Shown piece by piece: positions 1-8,712 of a DNA stretch of 64,000 bases. Both the position numbers and the translations under genes were made by a program. How positions within the stretch are numbered: position 1 is the stretch's first letter; the number at the start of each line of letters is the position of its first letter. The notes beneath the pieces were generated by a model. It was not told where the DNA came from. It did not search any database and was given only the letters and a program-made list of their open reading frames with translations. The DNA is from Prevotella sp. (lineage in GTDB: Bacteria > Bacteroidota > Bacteroidia > Bacteroidales > Bacteroidaceae), in contig SUYI01000005.1 in the NCBI GenBank assembly GCA_015060485.1, positions 62,001 through 126,000 on the forward strand. The letters run 5' to 3'.

Positions 1-2
1 TT

Positions 3-611
3 CCATTGCATGAACCATTACCCATGAACCATGAACTACATTTAATCGGTGTCGCTGAAGTTCACTATTGGCACGGCTTCGACCGCCTTATTGCCGGTCT
101 CGGCGAGTATTACAGCCAACAGCTAACAGCTAACAGCCAACAGCCAAATGTTATCTTCCATATTGTAGGTGGAGTGGGTCCTTCTGAAATGTATGACTCC
201 ATGCATGCTCCAGGTTTTCATGAATTGATGGAAAAATATAGCATCCAAGATAAGGTAATCTTCCATGGACAGCTATTTGGTCAGGCTTTGGATGATATTT
301 TCAACCAATGCCAGTTTGCTATAGGCAGTTTGGCTCGCCATCGTAGTGGCATCACTAATATAAAGACCTTGAAGAACCGCGAATATGCTACACGTGGTAT
401 TCCTTTTATTTATAGTGAACAAGATTCCGACTTCGACCATCAGCCCTATGTTCTAAAGGCTTCTGCCGACGAATCCCCTGTCAATATCCAGCAGATTATC
501 GACTTTGTAGAAGCCCATCAATCCAATCCTGCAGATATCCGAGAGTCAGTTGAGCACTTAAGTTGGAAAATCCAAATGCAACAGGTGGTGGATGCGGTTA
601 TGCATCAATAA
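3..611 (+). CDS. Glycosyltransferase, GT4-like C-terminal part (5' partial)
   Basis: The reading frame is open to the left edge of the window, so this is the C-terminal part of a longer protein. The visible about 200 residues have a GT-B-like second half: a nucleotide-binding start (HGFDRLIAGL), an IFHIVGG strand, a KVIFHGQ segment and a final helix. It probably transfers a sugar in the cytoplasm to a lipid-linked repeat unit. The stretch SQQLTANSQQPN is encoded by a heptamer repeat, and a second heptamer run encodes HEPLPMNHEL. It ends with a 14-bp convergent overlap with the next gene. The donor sugar cannot be told. GT4/GT1 class is likely from the fold pattern only. Confidence 0.7.
   Translation, partial: PLHEPLPMNHELHLIGVAEVHYWHGFDRLIAGLGEYYSQQLTANSQQPNVIFHIVGGVGPSEMYDSMHAPGFHELMEKYSIQDKVIFHGQLFGQALDDIFNQCQFAIGSLARHRSGITNIKTLKNREYATRGIPFIYSEQDSDFDHQPYVLKASADESPVNIQQIIDFVEAHQSNPADIRESVEHLSWKIQMQQVVDAVMHQ
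9..36 (+). repeat. Heptamer tandem repeat, CATGAAC type
   Basis: Four consecutive 7-bp units occur: CATGAAC, CATTACC, CATGAAC, CATGAAC. They lie inside the reading frame of the partial glycosyltransferase. Other 7-bp arrays with different unit sequences occur at 117-145, 24020-24050 and 46080-46110. Confidence 0.75.
117..145 (+). repeat. Heptamer tandem repeat, YAACAGC type
   Basis: Four units of 7 bp (CAACAGC, TAACAGC, TAACAGC, CAACAGC) sit in frame inside the glycosyltransferase and add a Gln/Asn/Thr-rich loop to the protein. Unit length is the same as at 9-36 but the unit sequence differs. Confidence 0.8.
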
Positions 612-1755
612 TCTCTTTCCATTGTTCAATAATGGTTTCTAGACGGAACCGCTTTGCTATTTTTAGGGCTTCTTCCGATTTTTTTTTCCAGTCCATCTTT
701 GTTGCTTCTTCCATTTGTTGTGCCATGCACTTCACATTACAGTTTGTAAAGTACAGTCCAAAGTTACCCATGATTTCCTTGCTAGTGGGCAAATCAGAAG
801 AAATCACAGGCAATCCATGCGCCATAGCTTCTACCAGAACCAAGCCGAATCCCTCCCAGCGGGAACTCAGTACATAGACTTGAGCATCAGAGTAGTACTG
901 CTGGATATGATTCGTAAAGGGATGAATCGTAATTCTGTCATCTAACTTGTATTTTTGAATCAATTGTCTGTACAGAGGCTCTTCCACACCTTCTCCCACA
1001 ATATCTAGTGTCCATTCTTTATTTTTTTTAGCAAAGATATGGAATGCTTCTATCAATAAATCGAACCCCTTATGCAAACGAGAGAAACGCCCCACTGCCA
1101 GGAACTTCTTAGATATTCCTTTCGACCTTTCGCCAGGTACCAGTGTCAGGGGGTTATAAATCACTTTTGTGGGGAAATAATATTGTTTGGCATCATATTG
1201 GCAGAGCACTACTGTCGCATCCAGTGTTTCTAATTGGAATTCATAGTGTTTCTTTAGTTCTGGTCCGATATATGTGGATTTTTCTCCAAATAGTGCTTCA
1301 TATGAGTTATGTATCCATCCAATAAGTTTTGTATTTCCCAATTGAGGTTTGCAACTCGCGAGCCGAACAGCTAAAGGCGCATGGTCTCCAATGATAACAT
1401 CATAATCGCCTTTGTTGAGTTCAATACTCAGTGCATTGCGTAGCTCTGAGGGAAATGAACTGTGGCTATACCAATTAGATGTAAATTTATTTTGTGGCAG
1501 TAGTTTTCGATAGAAGGCACTATATGCTTTACAACATAGTATCTTGCATTTATTTACATGTGGAAAAGAAAAAAAACGATACTTAATATCTGCCTCATTT
1601 AAGTTATAAAAAGTAGTGTCCATGGTCTTTGGATTATCTAATGTGACAATAGTTACATCATAATCTTTTGCCAATTCCTTGGCAATGACAGCTGTCACTC
1701 TTTGAACTCCTCCAAAGGAGAAAATGGAGTCTGTTATGAAGCATATTCTTTTCAT
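598..1755 (-). CDS. GT4 family glycosyltransferase
   Basis: A 385-residue GT-B enzyme of the GT4 family, cytoplasmic or membrane-associated, likely adding one sugar to the polysaccharide repeat unit. The N-terminus MKRICFITD followed by FGGVQRV is the usual GT4 acceptor-domain start. Near residues 295-320 the sequence LSSRWEGFGLVLVEAMAHGLPV carries the E-x7-E donor-binding motif. I chose the ATG at 1755 rather than the longer frame at 1818, because the extra 21 residues are not GT4-like and lie over the divergent promoter of the next gene. It converges with the gene ending at 611. The donor and acceptor are unknown. Confidence 0.85.
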   Translation of the reverse strand: MKRICFITDSIFSFGGVQRVTAVIAKELAKDYDVTIVTLDNPKTMDTTFYNLNEADIKYRFFSFPHVNKCKILCCKAYSAFYRKLLPQNKFTSNWYSHSSFPSELRNALSIELNKGDYDVIIGDHAPLAVRLASCKPQLGNTKLIGWIHNSYEALFGEKSTYIGPELKKHYEFQLETLDATVVLCQYDAKQYYFPTKVIYNPLTLVPGERSKGISKKFLAVGRFSRLHKGFDLLIEAFHIFAKKNKEWTLDIVGEGVEEPLYRQLIQKYKLDDRITIHPFTNHIQQYYSDAQVYVLSSRWEGFGLVLVEAMAHGLPVISSDLPTSKEIMGNFGLYFTNCNVKCMAQQMEEATKMDWKKKSEEALKIAKRFRLETIIEQWKEIIDA

Positions 1756-1778
1756 ATTTTGCAAAAATACGATTTTTT

Positions 1779-1810
1779 TTTGATAGTTCCAAATTTTTGT
1801 TGTATATTTG
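1779..1810 (+). promoter_or_regulatory. Bacteroidales-type promoter for the esterase-like gene
   Basis: TTTG at 1779-1782 and TATATTTG at 1803-1810, with 20 bp between them, match the Bacteroidales -33/-7 consensus. The start codon of the downstream gene is at 1831. The plus-strand genes to 6439 probably follow from it. Confidence 0.7.
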
Positions 1811-1830
1811 CATATCAAACCGGTAACACG

Positions 1831-3078
1831 ATGAAAAAATACTTCTTTTTTTTCTATTTGTTTGTTTGTTTGTTCTCATGTACAAAATATGATGAACATA
1901 AGGTCGTTATATGTATTCCAGTCTACGGACAAAGTTTAGCTTTGGGCGAAGAAGCGGAGCTTATTACCAACTTCGATTCCCTTTCTGCAATGGCTGATGG
2001 TCGTATTGTTACAGAGAATCTTGATCATGACTTTGGCTTTTTCGATAACGACAAGAAGAAGCAATGGGCTAAAAAGATACTTAACTATACTAAACGGACA
2101 TTTGAACTTTCAGTATATGGAATGGCAGAGTCTTTGGTAAATCAGTTAGGAAAAGATACTTTAATATGTATATTCCCAGGAGGACAGGGAGCAACGGATA
2201 TGGGTCGTCTGAATAGAGGGAATGATTGTTATATACGTTTTTTAGAAAATATCCAGACAGCTTGCTTGACAGCACGGGGTAACGGGTGGGATTTTTATGT
2301 TCCTGCAATATGCTGGATGCAGGGGGAATCAGATGTCTTTTATTATTTGGGGGCTGATTATAAGAAGAATCTGTTACGTTGGTTATCAGATTTTAATGAA
2401 GATATAAGAAAAATTACCCATCAACAGCAAGATGTTCGTATTATTTGTTATCAGACTAATTTGTTGACAAATGCTGTATATTTTCAGGCAGATAGTTTTG
2501 AATGTCGCGAAATGGCAGTTCCGCAAGCCATGATGGAGTTGATACGTGACGATACGTTGTTTTGGGCAAGTGGTCCAACCTATCCATATAATTTCGTTCA
2601 TGAACTAAAGCATCTTGATGGTGTCAGTCAAAAGCGCTTTGGATATTTGGCTGCCGTTTCTGCTCTTGGCGTTGTTCGTGGAACGGATCGTTTTCGAGGA
2701 TTAGTACCTACAAGAACTATTCCCGCTGGTACGGATGTGCAAATATCATTCAATGTCCCTCAGCCTCCATTAATATTGGATACATTGCTGATATCGAATC
2801 CATCTTATTATGGTTTTAGTGTGATTGCACCAGATAATAGGAATATTCTCCAATCTGTCTTTTTGAAAGACGATGTTATAACTCTTCATTGTTCGGAATC
2901 GGTTGTTGGTTGCAAAGTCCGTTATGCAGTGAATGGTGAAACGCTGAAAAGTGGCTGGAAGAAAGGTCCTCGTGGCAATCTTCGTGACTCGCAAGGAGAC
3001 AGTTTGAAAGTGGATATTTTGGGGAAGACCTATCCATTACATAATTGGTGTTATCAGTTTGAGCTGCAACTTGAATAG
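1831..3078 (+). CDS. SGNH-type esterase-like lipoprotein (sialate O-acetylesterase family)
   Basis: A 415-residue protein with a lipoprotein signal (hydrophobic residues 4-15, then Cys17 in LFSC), so it is probably lipid-anchored in the envelope. The mature part begins with VYGQSLALG, the block I serine motif of the sialate O-acetylesterase/DUF303 branch of SGNH hydrolases. GGQGATDMG and WMQGESDVF further on match later SGNH blocks, and HELKHLDG may supply the catalytic His. It probably removes O-acyl groups from a sugar. This fits a locus with many O-acyltransferases. The start at 1831 was chosen over upstream frame because the signal peptide begins there. The exact substrate is unknown. Confidence 0.7.
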   Translation: MKKYFFFFYLFVCLFSCTKYDEHKVVICIPVYGQSLALGEEAELITNFDSLSAMADGRIVTENLDHDFGFFDNDKKKQWAKKILNYTKRTFELSVYGMAESLVNQLGKDTLICIFPGGQGATDMGRLNRGNDCYIRFLENIQTACLTARGNGWDFYVPAICWMQGESDVFYYLGADYKKNLLRWLSDFNEDIRKITHQQQDVRIICYQTNLLTNAVYFQADSFECREMAVPQAMMELIRDDTLFWASGPTYPYNFVHELKHLDGVSQKRFGYLAAVSALGVVRGTDRFRGLVPTRTIPAGTDVQISFNVPQPPLILDTLLISNPSYYGFSVIAPDNRNILQSVFLKDDVITLHCSESVVGCKVRYAVNGETLKSGWKKGPRGNLRDSQGDSLKVDILGKTYPLHNWCYQFELQLE

Positions 3079-3079
3079 A

Positions 3080-4246
3080 ATGGAAGAGCCGAAGAAATAT
3101 AAAATAGTCTATGTTACTCCTGCATTGTATATGGCGGGGGGAGTGGAGCGTGTTCTGACTCTAAAAGCCAATTATTTTGCAGAGCAGTTGGGGTATGACA
3201 TTACCATTATTTTGACTGAAGGAAAAGATAAGCCTTATTTTTATCCATTATCATCTAAGGTAAAAGTCATTAACTTTGACCTGAATTTTGAAGAACTGTG
3301 GACTTGTTCCTTCCTAAAGAAAATATGGGTATATCTTCCTAAGCAGCGCCACTTCAAGAAACTGTTAACGACAGATTTGATGCGGATTCGTCCAGATATC
3401 ACAATCAGCCTTCTTCGTCGTGATATTAACTTTATCAATGAGATTAAAGATGGCAGTAAAAAAATAGGAGAGTTACATATTAACCGAGACAATTATCGAA
3501 ATTTTAAAACTGAAAAAGCTGGTATCGTTAAGAAATTGTTTGCAAGTTTCTGGTCAGCCAATTTAGTAACACATTTAAAGAAATTAGATAAATTGGTTGT
3601 TTTGACGGAGAAAGACCGCGAAGCCTGGACGGAATTAAGCAATGTAAAAGTAATTCCAAACCCTCTTTCCTTTACACCAAACAATACTAGTACGCAAACA
3701 AGTAAGAGGGTAGTAGCAGTAGCCCGATATTCGCATGAGAAAGGAATCGACTTACTACTAAAGGCTTGGGCAATAGCAGAAAAGAACACAGAAGAATGGC
3801 GCTTAGATGTATTTGGGGATGGGAATAGGGAATCTTTTGAACAGTTGATAGATCAATTAGGGATAGATAGAAAGCGTTGTGCTCTTCATGGGCGAACAAA
3901 TAATGTTGAGCAAGAGTATGTGAATAGCTCATTATTTGTGTTGAGTTCCCGTTTTGAAGGTTTTGGAATGGTCATTTTGGAAGCGATGGCTTGTGGCTTA
4001 CCTGTTGTTGCATTCGATTGCCCGTGGGGACCACGTACCATAATAGCGGAAGGGGAAGACGGATTATTAGTAGAAAATGGTAATATTAAGGCTTTAGCGG
4101 ATGGCCTTTCGAAGTTGATGCATAATAATTCCTTACGCTTTTTGATGTCTAAGGTATGCGTAAACAAAGTCAATAATTATGTGATTGATAGAATTGCAGA
4201 GCAGTGGAATTCTTTGTTCAATGAAGTTTTAGAATTATTAGAATAA
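3080..4246 (+). CDS. GT4 family glycosyltransferase
   Basis: A 388-residue GT4 enzyme. It shows YMAGGVERVL in the acceptor domain near residue 15-25 and SSRFEGFGMVILEAMACGLPVVAFD near the C-terminus, which contains the E-x7-E motif. The ATG at 3080 is one base past the upstream stop; an alternative start at 3059 would overlap the esterase gene. It is closely similar in layout to the next gene, suggesting tandem duplication and divergence. It probably adds a sugar to the same repeat unit. The donor is not predictable from sequence alone. Confidence 0.85.
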   Translation: MEEPKKYKIVYVTPALYMAGGVERVLTLKANYFAEQLGYDITIILTEGKDKPYFYPLSSKVKVINFDLNFEELWTCSFLKKIWVYLPKQRHFKKLLTTDLMRIRPDITISLLRRDINFINEIKDGSKKIGELHINRDNYRNFKTEKAGIVKKLFASFWSANLVTHLKKLDKLVVLTEKDREAWTELSNVKVIPNPLSFTPNNTSTQTSKRVVAVARYSHEKGIDLLLKAWAIAEKNTEEWRLDVFGDGNRESFEQLIDQLGIDRKRCALHGRTNNVEQEYVNSSLFVLSSRFEGFGMVILEAMACGLPVVAFDCPWGPRTIIAEGEDGLLVENGNIKALADGLSKLMHNNSLRFLMSKVCVNKVNNYVIDRIAEQWNSLFNEVLELLE

Positions 4247-4248
4247 AT

Positions 4249-5403
4249 ATGATGCATATTTTGTATATTTACTCAGAAATAACTATCAAAGGCGGAGCAG
4301 ACAAGGTGATAGTAGAGAAAGCTAATTATTTTGCGCAAAAGGGATATATAGTCACATTAGTCACAGAGTCCCAACTAAGTCGTGAATTGTCATTCCCTCT
4401 TAATAGTGGTGTAAAGCATATAGATATGGACTTGGATTTTAATCGCCAGTATTCACAGGGGGTAATTCATAGGGCATATACTTATTACACTTTAATGAAA
4501 ATCTACAAAAAGAAGCTAGAGTTAGTATTACGACAAGAAAAACCTGATATCGTCATTACAACATTGGGTCGCAGTCTTGACTTTATTACAGAGATTCATG
4601 ATGGAAGTGTAAAAATTGGAGAGGCGCATACTACCAAATTTCATTTGCGAAGTTTGCATCTGATGGAACAAAAGAATATAGTCTATAAGATGATTGCAAA
4701 TTGTCTGAGAAGGAAAATGATTCGAAATGTTTCTAAATTGAAAGCTTTGGTATTGTTGACACCTCAGGATGCTGCAGATTGGGAAGATGATATTCAAACT
4801 TATATTATTCCTAATTCCATTCCATCGCTTCCTGAAACATTCAGCAATTTGGACAATAAACAAGTAATAATGGTCGGTCGTTATAATGATGCAAAAGGAT
4901 ATGATTATCTAATTCCTGCCTGGGAAATTGTACATCACCGACATCCGGATTGGATTTTAAATGTTTATGGTTCTGGTGAACTTCACGATGATGTTATTTC
5001 ATGGATTCAAGAAAGGAATTTAGGTGACTCTATAATACTTCACGACCCCATTGATAACATCATGGAGAAGTATTTGGATAGTTCTATTTGTGTAATGAGT
5101 TCTCGTTATGAAGGATTTCCTATGGCACTTGTCGAATCTTTGTCTTGTGGCGTGCCGTGCGTGTCTTTTGATTGTCCTTTTGGACCGAGGAATATTATAA
5201 TAGATGGCAATGATGGCCTTTTGGTTGAATATCTCAATATACAAGCTTTGGCAGAAGGTATTTGCAAATTGATTGAAAATGATAATCTAAGAAGAAGATT
5301 TGGGGAGAATGGCAGGAAAAATATTCTTCGTTATTCACGTAATGTCGTGATGAAACAATGGGAAGATTTGTTCAAATCATTAACCAAAGGAAAGGAATCA
5401 TGA
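4249..5403 (+). CDS. GT4 family glycosyltransferase
   Basis: A 384-residue GT4 enzyme starting two bases after the previous stop. The first part contains TIKGGADKVIVEKANYFA, and the donor-binding part has SSRYEGFPMALVESLSCGVPCVSFDCPFGPR, with the E-x7-E motif and the same DCP-GPR sequence as the neighbour at 3080. It is probably a paralogue of that enzyme with a different linkage specificity. Translation is likely coupled to the gene before it, and a GT2 gene follows after one base. The acceptor and donor are unknown. Confidence 0.85.
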   Translation: MMHILYIYSEITIKGGADKVIVEKANYFAQKGYIVTLVTESQLSRELSFPLNSGVKHIDMDLDFNRQYSQGVIHRAYTYYTLMKIYKKKLELVLRQEKPDIVITTLGRSLDFITEIHDGSVKIGEAHTTKFHLRSLHLMEQKNIVYKMIANCLRRKMIRNVSKLKALVLLTPQDAADWEDDIQTYIIPNSIPSLPETFSNLDNKQVIMVGRYNDAKGYDYLIPAWEIVHHRHPDWILNVYGSGELHDDVISWIQERNLGDSIILHDPIDNIMEKYLDSSICVMSSRYEGFPMALVESLSCGVPCVSFDCPFGPRNIIIDGNDGLLVEYLNIQALAEGICKLIENDNLRRRFGENGRKNILRYSRNVVMKQWEDLFKSLTKGKES

Positions 5404-5404
5404 T

Positions 5405-6439
5405 ATGGTAAATGATGTGACAATAGGGATACCTTTATATAGAGCAGAGAAATTTATAAAAGAATGTCTGAACTCGGCATTGGCTCAGACGTATCCATAT
5501 ATAGATTTTTTGGTTATTGACGATGCCTGTGATGATCATTCTGCTGAAATCGTTTCTCAAATTCAGACTGAGCATCCTCGTGGGGAAAATATTAGGTTAA
5601 TCCGACATGCTCAGAATGTGGGTATTGGCAAAACCCGTAATCATTTGATAGCAGAAACCCAAACAAAGTATCTTTTTTTCTTGGATGCTGATGATGTGAT
5701 TATTGATAATGCCATAATGTTGCTTTATGAAGCTGCCGAAAGATACCAGACAGATTTGGTTTATGGTTCTCATGAGCAGATTGATATGACTATAACAGGT
5801 CATCCTGTTTCTCCGATTATTTATAAGCCACGGCATTTTTTTCAACCTGACGAGTATCCCACCTATGTCTATCGTAAATATGATGGAATACAAGCTCAGG
5901 TATGGAATGCTTTGGTAAATGTGGAGTGGTTCCGTAGTACGGGCCTTCGTTTTCTCCCTATTAACTATTGGGAAGATTTCGCATTGACTATGGATCTGGC
6001 TACATACGCTTCTAGAGTGGTCTTGTTGTCTGATGTGACTTATTACTATTATCGCCATTCTGATTCATTATCAAATGCAAGCGATTCGAATAGGTTTGCC
6101 AAAGATACAATTTTGAAAACAATAGGTGCTATAAATCATGTTAAGCAAAATAGTGATAGAATCAAGCATAAGTCCTATTTCCCAGGACGAATGGTAAAAG
6201 TCATGATGACCGACTTTTATATTGTATGCAATATTCTTAAGAATAAAGACAAGATACAACCATCTTTTTCAAAGAGAGAATTACAAGACATCATGAAATC
6301 ACCGCTTAGCTTTAGGGAAACGATCTCTTTAAATAATCGAAAGTTAGAGAATTTGTTCTTATATATGTTGGGCGTTCTGCCCCCATCACTCTCTATTGGT
6401 ATTATTACGGTATTAGGTAAACATAAAGGTTTAATCTAG
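5405..6439 (+). CDS. GT2 family glycosyltransferase
   Basis: A 344-residue GT-A enzyme of the GT2 family. The start, VTIGIPLYRAEKFIKECLNSALAQTY, is the nucleotide-binding region, followed by LVIDDACDDHS and the metal-binding FFLDADDVI (D-x-D) near residues 95-103. WEDFALTMDL may hold the catalytic base. It has no clear transmembrane segments. It is the last of four closely spaced plus-strand genes beginning at 1831. It likely adds a sugar in the cytoplasm to the lipid-linked oligosaccharide. The sugar is not predictable. Confidence 0.85.
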   Translation: MVNDVTIGIPLYRAEKFIKECLNSALAQTYPYIDFLVIDDACDDHSAEIVSQIQTEHPRGENIRLIRHAQNVGIGKTRNHLIAETQTKYLFFLDADDVIIDNAIMLLYEAAERYQTDLVYGSHEQIDMTITGHPVSPIIYKPRHFFQPDEYPTYVYRKYDGIQAQVWNALVNVEWFRSTGLRFLPINYWEDFALTMDLATYASRVVLLSDVTYYYYRHSDSLSNASDSNRFAKDTILKTIGAINHVKQNSDRIKHKSYFPGRMVKVMMTDFYIVCNILKNKDKIQPSFSKRELQDIMKSPLSFRETISLNNRKLENLFLYMLGVLPPSLSIGIITVLGKHKGLI

Positions 6440-6580
6440 GGAGTGTCATTATATGTTAAGATAGTTTAGACCTCTTTGGCAGATCTTTTAGCCGTTATGC
6501 CGTATGGTGAATTCTAACGAACTATTGTTAAAGAATATTATAAAATAATTATTATACTATGATAATTGAAATATAATAAT

Positions 6581-6588
6581 TATCTTTG
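6581..6588 (+). promoter_or_regulatory. -7 element (TATCTTTG) before the ATPase gene
   Basis: A perfect TAnnTTTG box ends 18 bases before the ATG at 6607. No good TTTG lies about 20 bp upstream, so only the -7 half is supported. Its position also argues against the TTG start at 6586, which would lie inside the promoter. Confidence 0.5.
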
Positions 6589-6606
6589 CCATCAAAATTG
6601 ATCTAT

Positions 6607-7725
6607 ATGATAAATAATCCATTTATACTATATGGCTATGAGTCAGAAAAATATTTCTGTGACCGTAAGGAAGAGACAAAGCAGTTGCTCCAATTATTGG
6701 AGAATGGAAATAATGTGGCTCTAATTGCGCCTCGCCGTATAGGCAAGACGGGGTTGATAGAGAATTTGTTTCATCAACGAAAAATACAAAAAAGATATTA
6801 TACTTTTTTGATAGATATTTACGCCACCAAAAACGTGGAAGAAATGATAGCAGTGATGGGAGCGTCTATGCTCTCCTCACTTCGCCCATTAGGAACAAAA
6901 GTAATGCATAGATTCATAGGATTCCTTAGTTCATTACGTTCAGGAATCTCTTTTGATGCAATGGGAAATCCTTCTTGGAATGTTGAGATAGGCGATATCC
7001 GTCTGCCAAGAACAACACTTGATGAAATTTTCCAATACATCAATGCTGCAGATAAACCTTGCATCATTGCTATCGATGAATTTCAGACAATTAGCCATTA
7101 TCCAGGCGGAAAAGTAGAGGAATTACTACGTACATACATTCAGCACTGCCGTAATGCACGGTTTATCTTTTCCGGTTCACAACGTACAATGATGGGCGAG
7201 ATGTTTCTCAGTCCAGCACGCCCTTTCTACCAGAGCACCACGATGATGGAACTAGGCAGTATTCCTATGGATAGATATTTTCAATTCGCCCAAGCCCACT
7301 TCGAGGAATCATCTAAGAGCATTTCATTAGAGGTGTTCCAGACAGTGTATGAGCGTTTTGAGGGCATCACATGGTATGTACAACGTATCATGAACGAGTT
7401 ATTTGCCATTACTGCACCGAATTCTGCGTGTACGGTAGAAATGATAGAAAATGCCATCAGCAACATTCTCCGTGCAAATGAATTCTCTTACCAGTCAATG
7501 CTATTCCAACTGCCTCCAAAGCAGAAGGAATTGTTCATTGCACTCAGCAAGGCAGGAAAGTCGAAAGCGATTACCTCCTCCGAGTTTATTCGTCGCTGGC
7601 ATCTGCCATCGGCCAGTAGTGTGCAGTCTGCTATAAAGGGTTTGCTTGATAAGAATTTTATTACTACCAATTTCGGCGTTTATGAGGTTTATGACCGTTT
7701 CTTTTCTCTTTGGATAACAAAATGA
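6607..7725 (+). CDS. AAA-type ATPase (archaeal ATPase-like family)
   Basis: A 372-residue ATPase. Walker A is visible as APRRIGKTGL near residues 42-51, and Walker B as CIIAIDEFQTI near 155-165. A sensor-like region (RFIFSGSQRTMM) follows, then a winged-helix-like C-terminal part (FIRRWHLPSASSVQSAIKGLL). This layout is that of the prokaryotic ATPase family often called DEXX-box or archaeal ATPase, whose role is mostly unknown. It has its own -7 element and flanking gaps, so it appears to be a separate insertion among the glycosyltransferase genes. A structural role in polysaccharide synthesis is not indicated. It could be a defence or mobile-element ATPase. Confidence 0.75.
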   Translation: MINNPFILYGYESEKYFCDRKEETKQLLQLLENGNNVALIAPRRIGKTGLIENLFHQRKIQKRYYTFLIDIYATKNVEEMIAVMGASMLSSLRPLGTKVMHRFIGFLSSLRSGISFDAMGNPSWNVEIGDIRLPRTTLDEIFQYINAADKPCIIAIDEFQTISHYPGGKVEELLRTYIQHCRNARFIFSGSQRTMMGEMFLSPARPFYQSTTMMELGSIPMDRYFQFAQAHFEESSKSISLEVFQTVYERFEGITWYVQRIMNELFAITAPNSACTVEMIENAISNILRANEFSYQSMLFQLPPKQKELFIALSKAGKSKAITSSEFIRRWHLPSASSVQSAIKGLLDKNFITTNFGVYEVYDRFFSLWITK

Positions 7726-7822
7726 CAAATGAATAATATAAGAATAGCATTATATATGCAGTTGTTTAGTTAAAGATTCCCAAAAGGTAGTTGAAAAATG
7801 TTTTTATTATAATTATAATTAT

Positions 7823-7830
7823 TATATTTG
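7823..7830 (+). promoter_or_regulatory. -7 element (TATATTTG) before a GT2 gene
   Basis: A TAnnTTTG box lies 27 bases before the ATG at 7858 in an AT-rich gap. I do not see a well-placed -33 TTTG. It would drive the two-gene unit 7858-9803. Confidence 0.45.
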
Positions 7831-7857
7831 CAATAAAGGTTACAGTGTAGTTTTTCT

Positions 7858-8712
7858 ATGGCACATTGGTACGATAAATATCTTTCTATCTATGGGAAAT
7901 CCTTTGAGGAGATTCCTGATAGTGTGCTTGATGAAATCAAAGGGAAACTGGCTGCAAAGCAAAGCGAGGTTCCTTTGATTTCTATTGTGGTTATTGCATA
8001 CAACGAAGAAAAGCGCTTGGCTGCTTGTTTGTGGTCGTTAAGTGAACTGCAGACTAAATATCCAGTGGAAATACTGGGTGTGAACAACAATTCCAAGGAT
8101 CGAACGGAGGAGGTCTACCAGCGCTTGGGATTACCATATTTCAACGAGACACAGCAGAGTCCAGGCTTTGCCCGTCAGTGTGGTTTGCTGCATGCAAAGG
8201 GTAAGTGTCACTTCTGCATAGATGGTGATACTTTCTATCCACCTAAGTATGTGGACATGATGATGACTAAACTAGAACGTCCAGATGTGTCTTGTGTCAG
8301 TTCATTTTGGAGTTTTTTCCCCGATGAACAGCATTCAGCTATTGGATTATTCTTTTTTGAATTGATTCGTGACATGTTTTTATGGGTCCAGCATTTCAAA
8401 CGCCCGGAATTGTGTGTTCGTGGTATGGTATTTGCCTTCAAAACTGATTTGGCCCGTCAAGTGAAGATTCGTACCGATATCCGTCGTGGTGAGGATGGAT
8501 CGTTGGCCTTGTCTCTGAAGCCCTTTGGAAAGATAGCCTTCCTTTATAACCGAAAGGCTCGTCCTGTTACAGGCTATGGCACGCTAAATGAGGGTAATTT
8601 GTGGCGAAGTTTATGGAATAGGATTCGTGTTCAGATAAAAGGCATTTTCCGCATATTTTATAAGACTGACCACTATGACGATACAGAAGAAAATATGATG
8701 CCTCGCCAATGA
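7858..8712 (+). CDS. GT2 family glycosyltransferase
   Basis: A 284-residue GT2 enzyme. After about 40 N-terminal residues the fold begins with ISIVVIAYNEEKRLAACL, followed by VNNNSKDRT and a metal-binding CIDGDT near residues 119-124. A possible catalytic region follows (RRGEDGSLALSL). It lacks strong membrane helices. The next gene starts within its stop codon (ATGA), so the two are translationally coupled. It likely transfers a sugar to a membrane lipid-linked acceptor. No specific activity can be named. Confidence 0.82.
   Translation: MAHWYDKYLSIYGKSFEEIPDSVLDEIKGKLAAKQSEVPLISIVVIAYNEEKRLAACLWSLSELQTKYPVEILGVNNNSKDRTEEVYQRLGLPYFNETQQSPGFARQCGLLHAKGKCHFCIDGDTFYPPKYVDMMMTKLERPDVSCVSSFWSFFPDEQHSAIGLFFFELIRDMFLWVQHFKRPELCVRGMVFAFKTDLARQVKIRTDIRRGEDGSLALSLKPFGKIAFLYNRKARPVTGYGTLNEGNLWRSLWNRIRVQIKGIFRIFYKTDHYDDTEENMMPRQ

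Noticed and set aside
9..145. Heptamer arrays as a CRISPR array
   Set aside because: Units are only 7 bp, without spacers of 25-40 bp and without cas genes. They are short tandem repeats.
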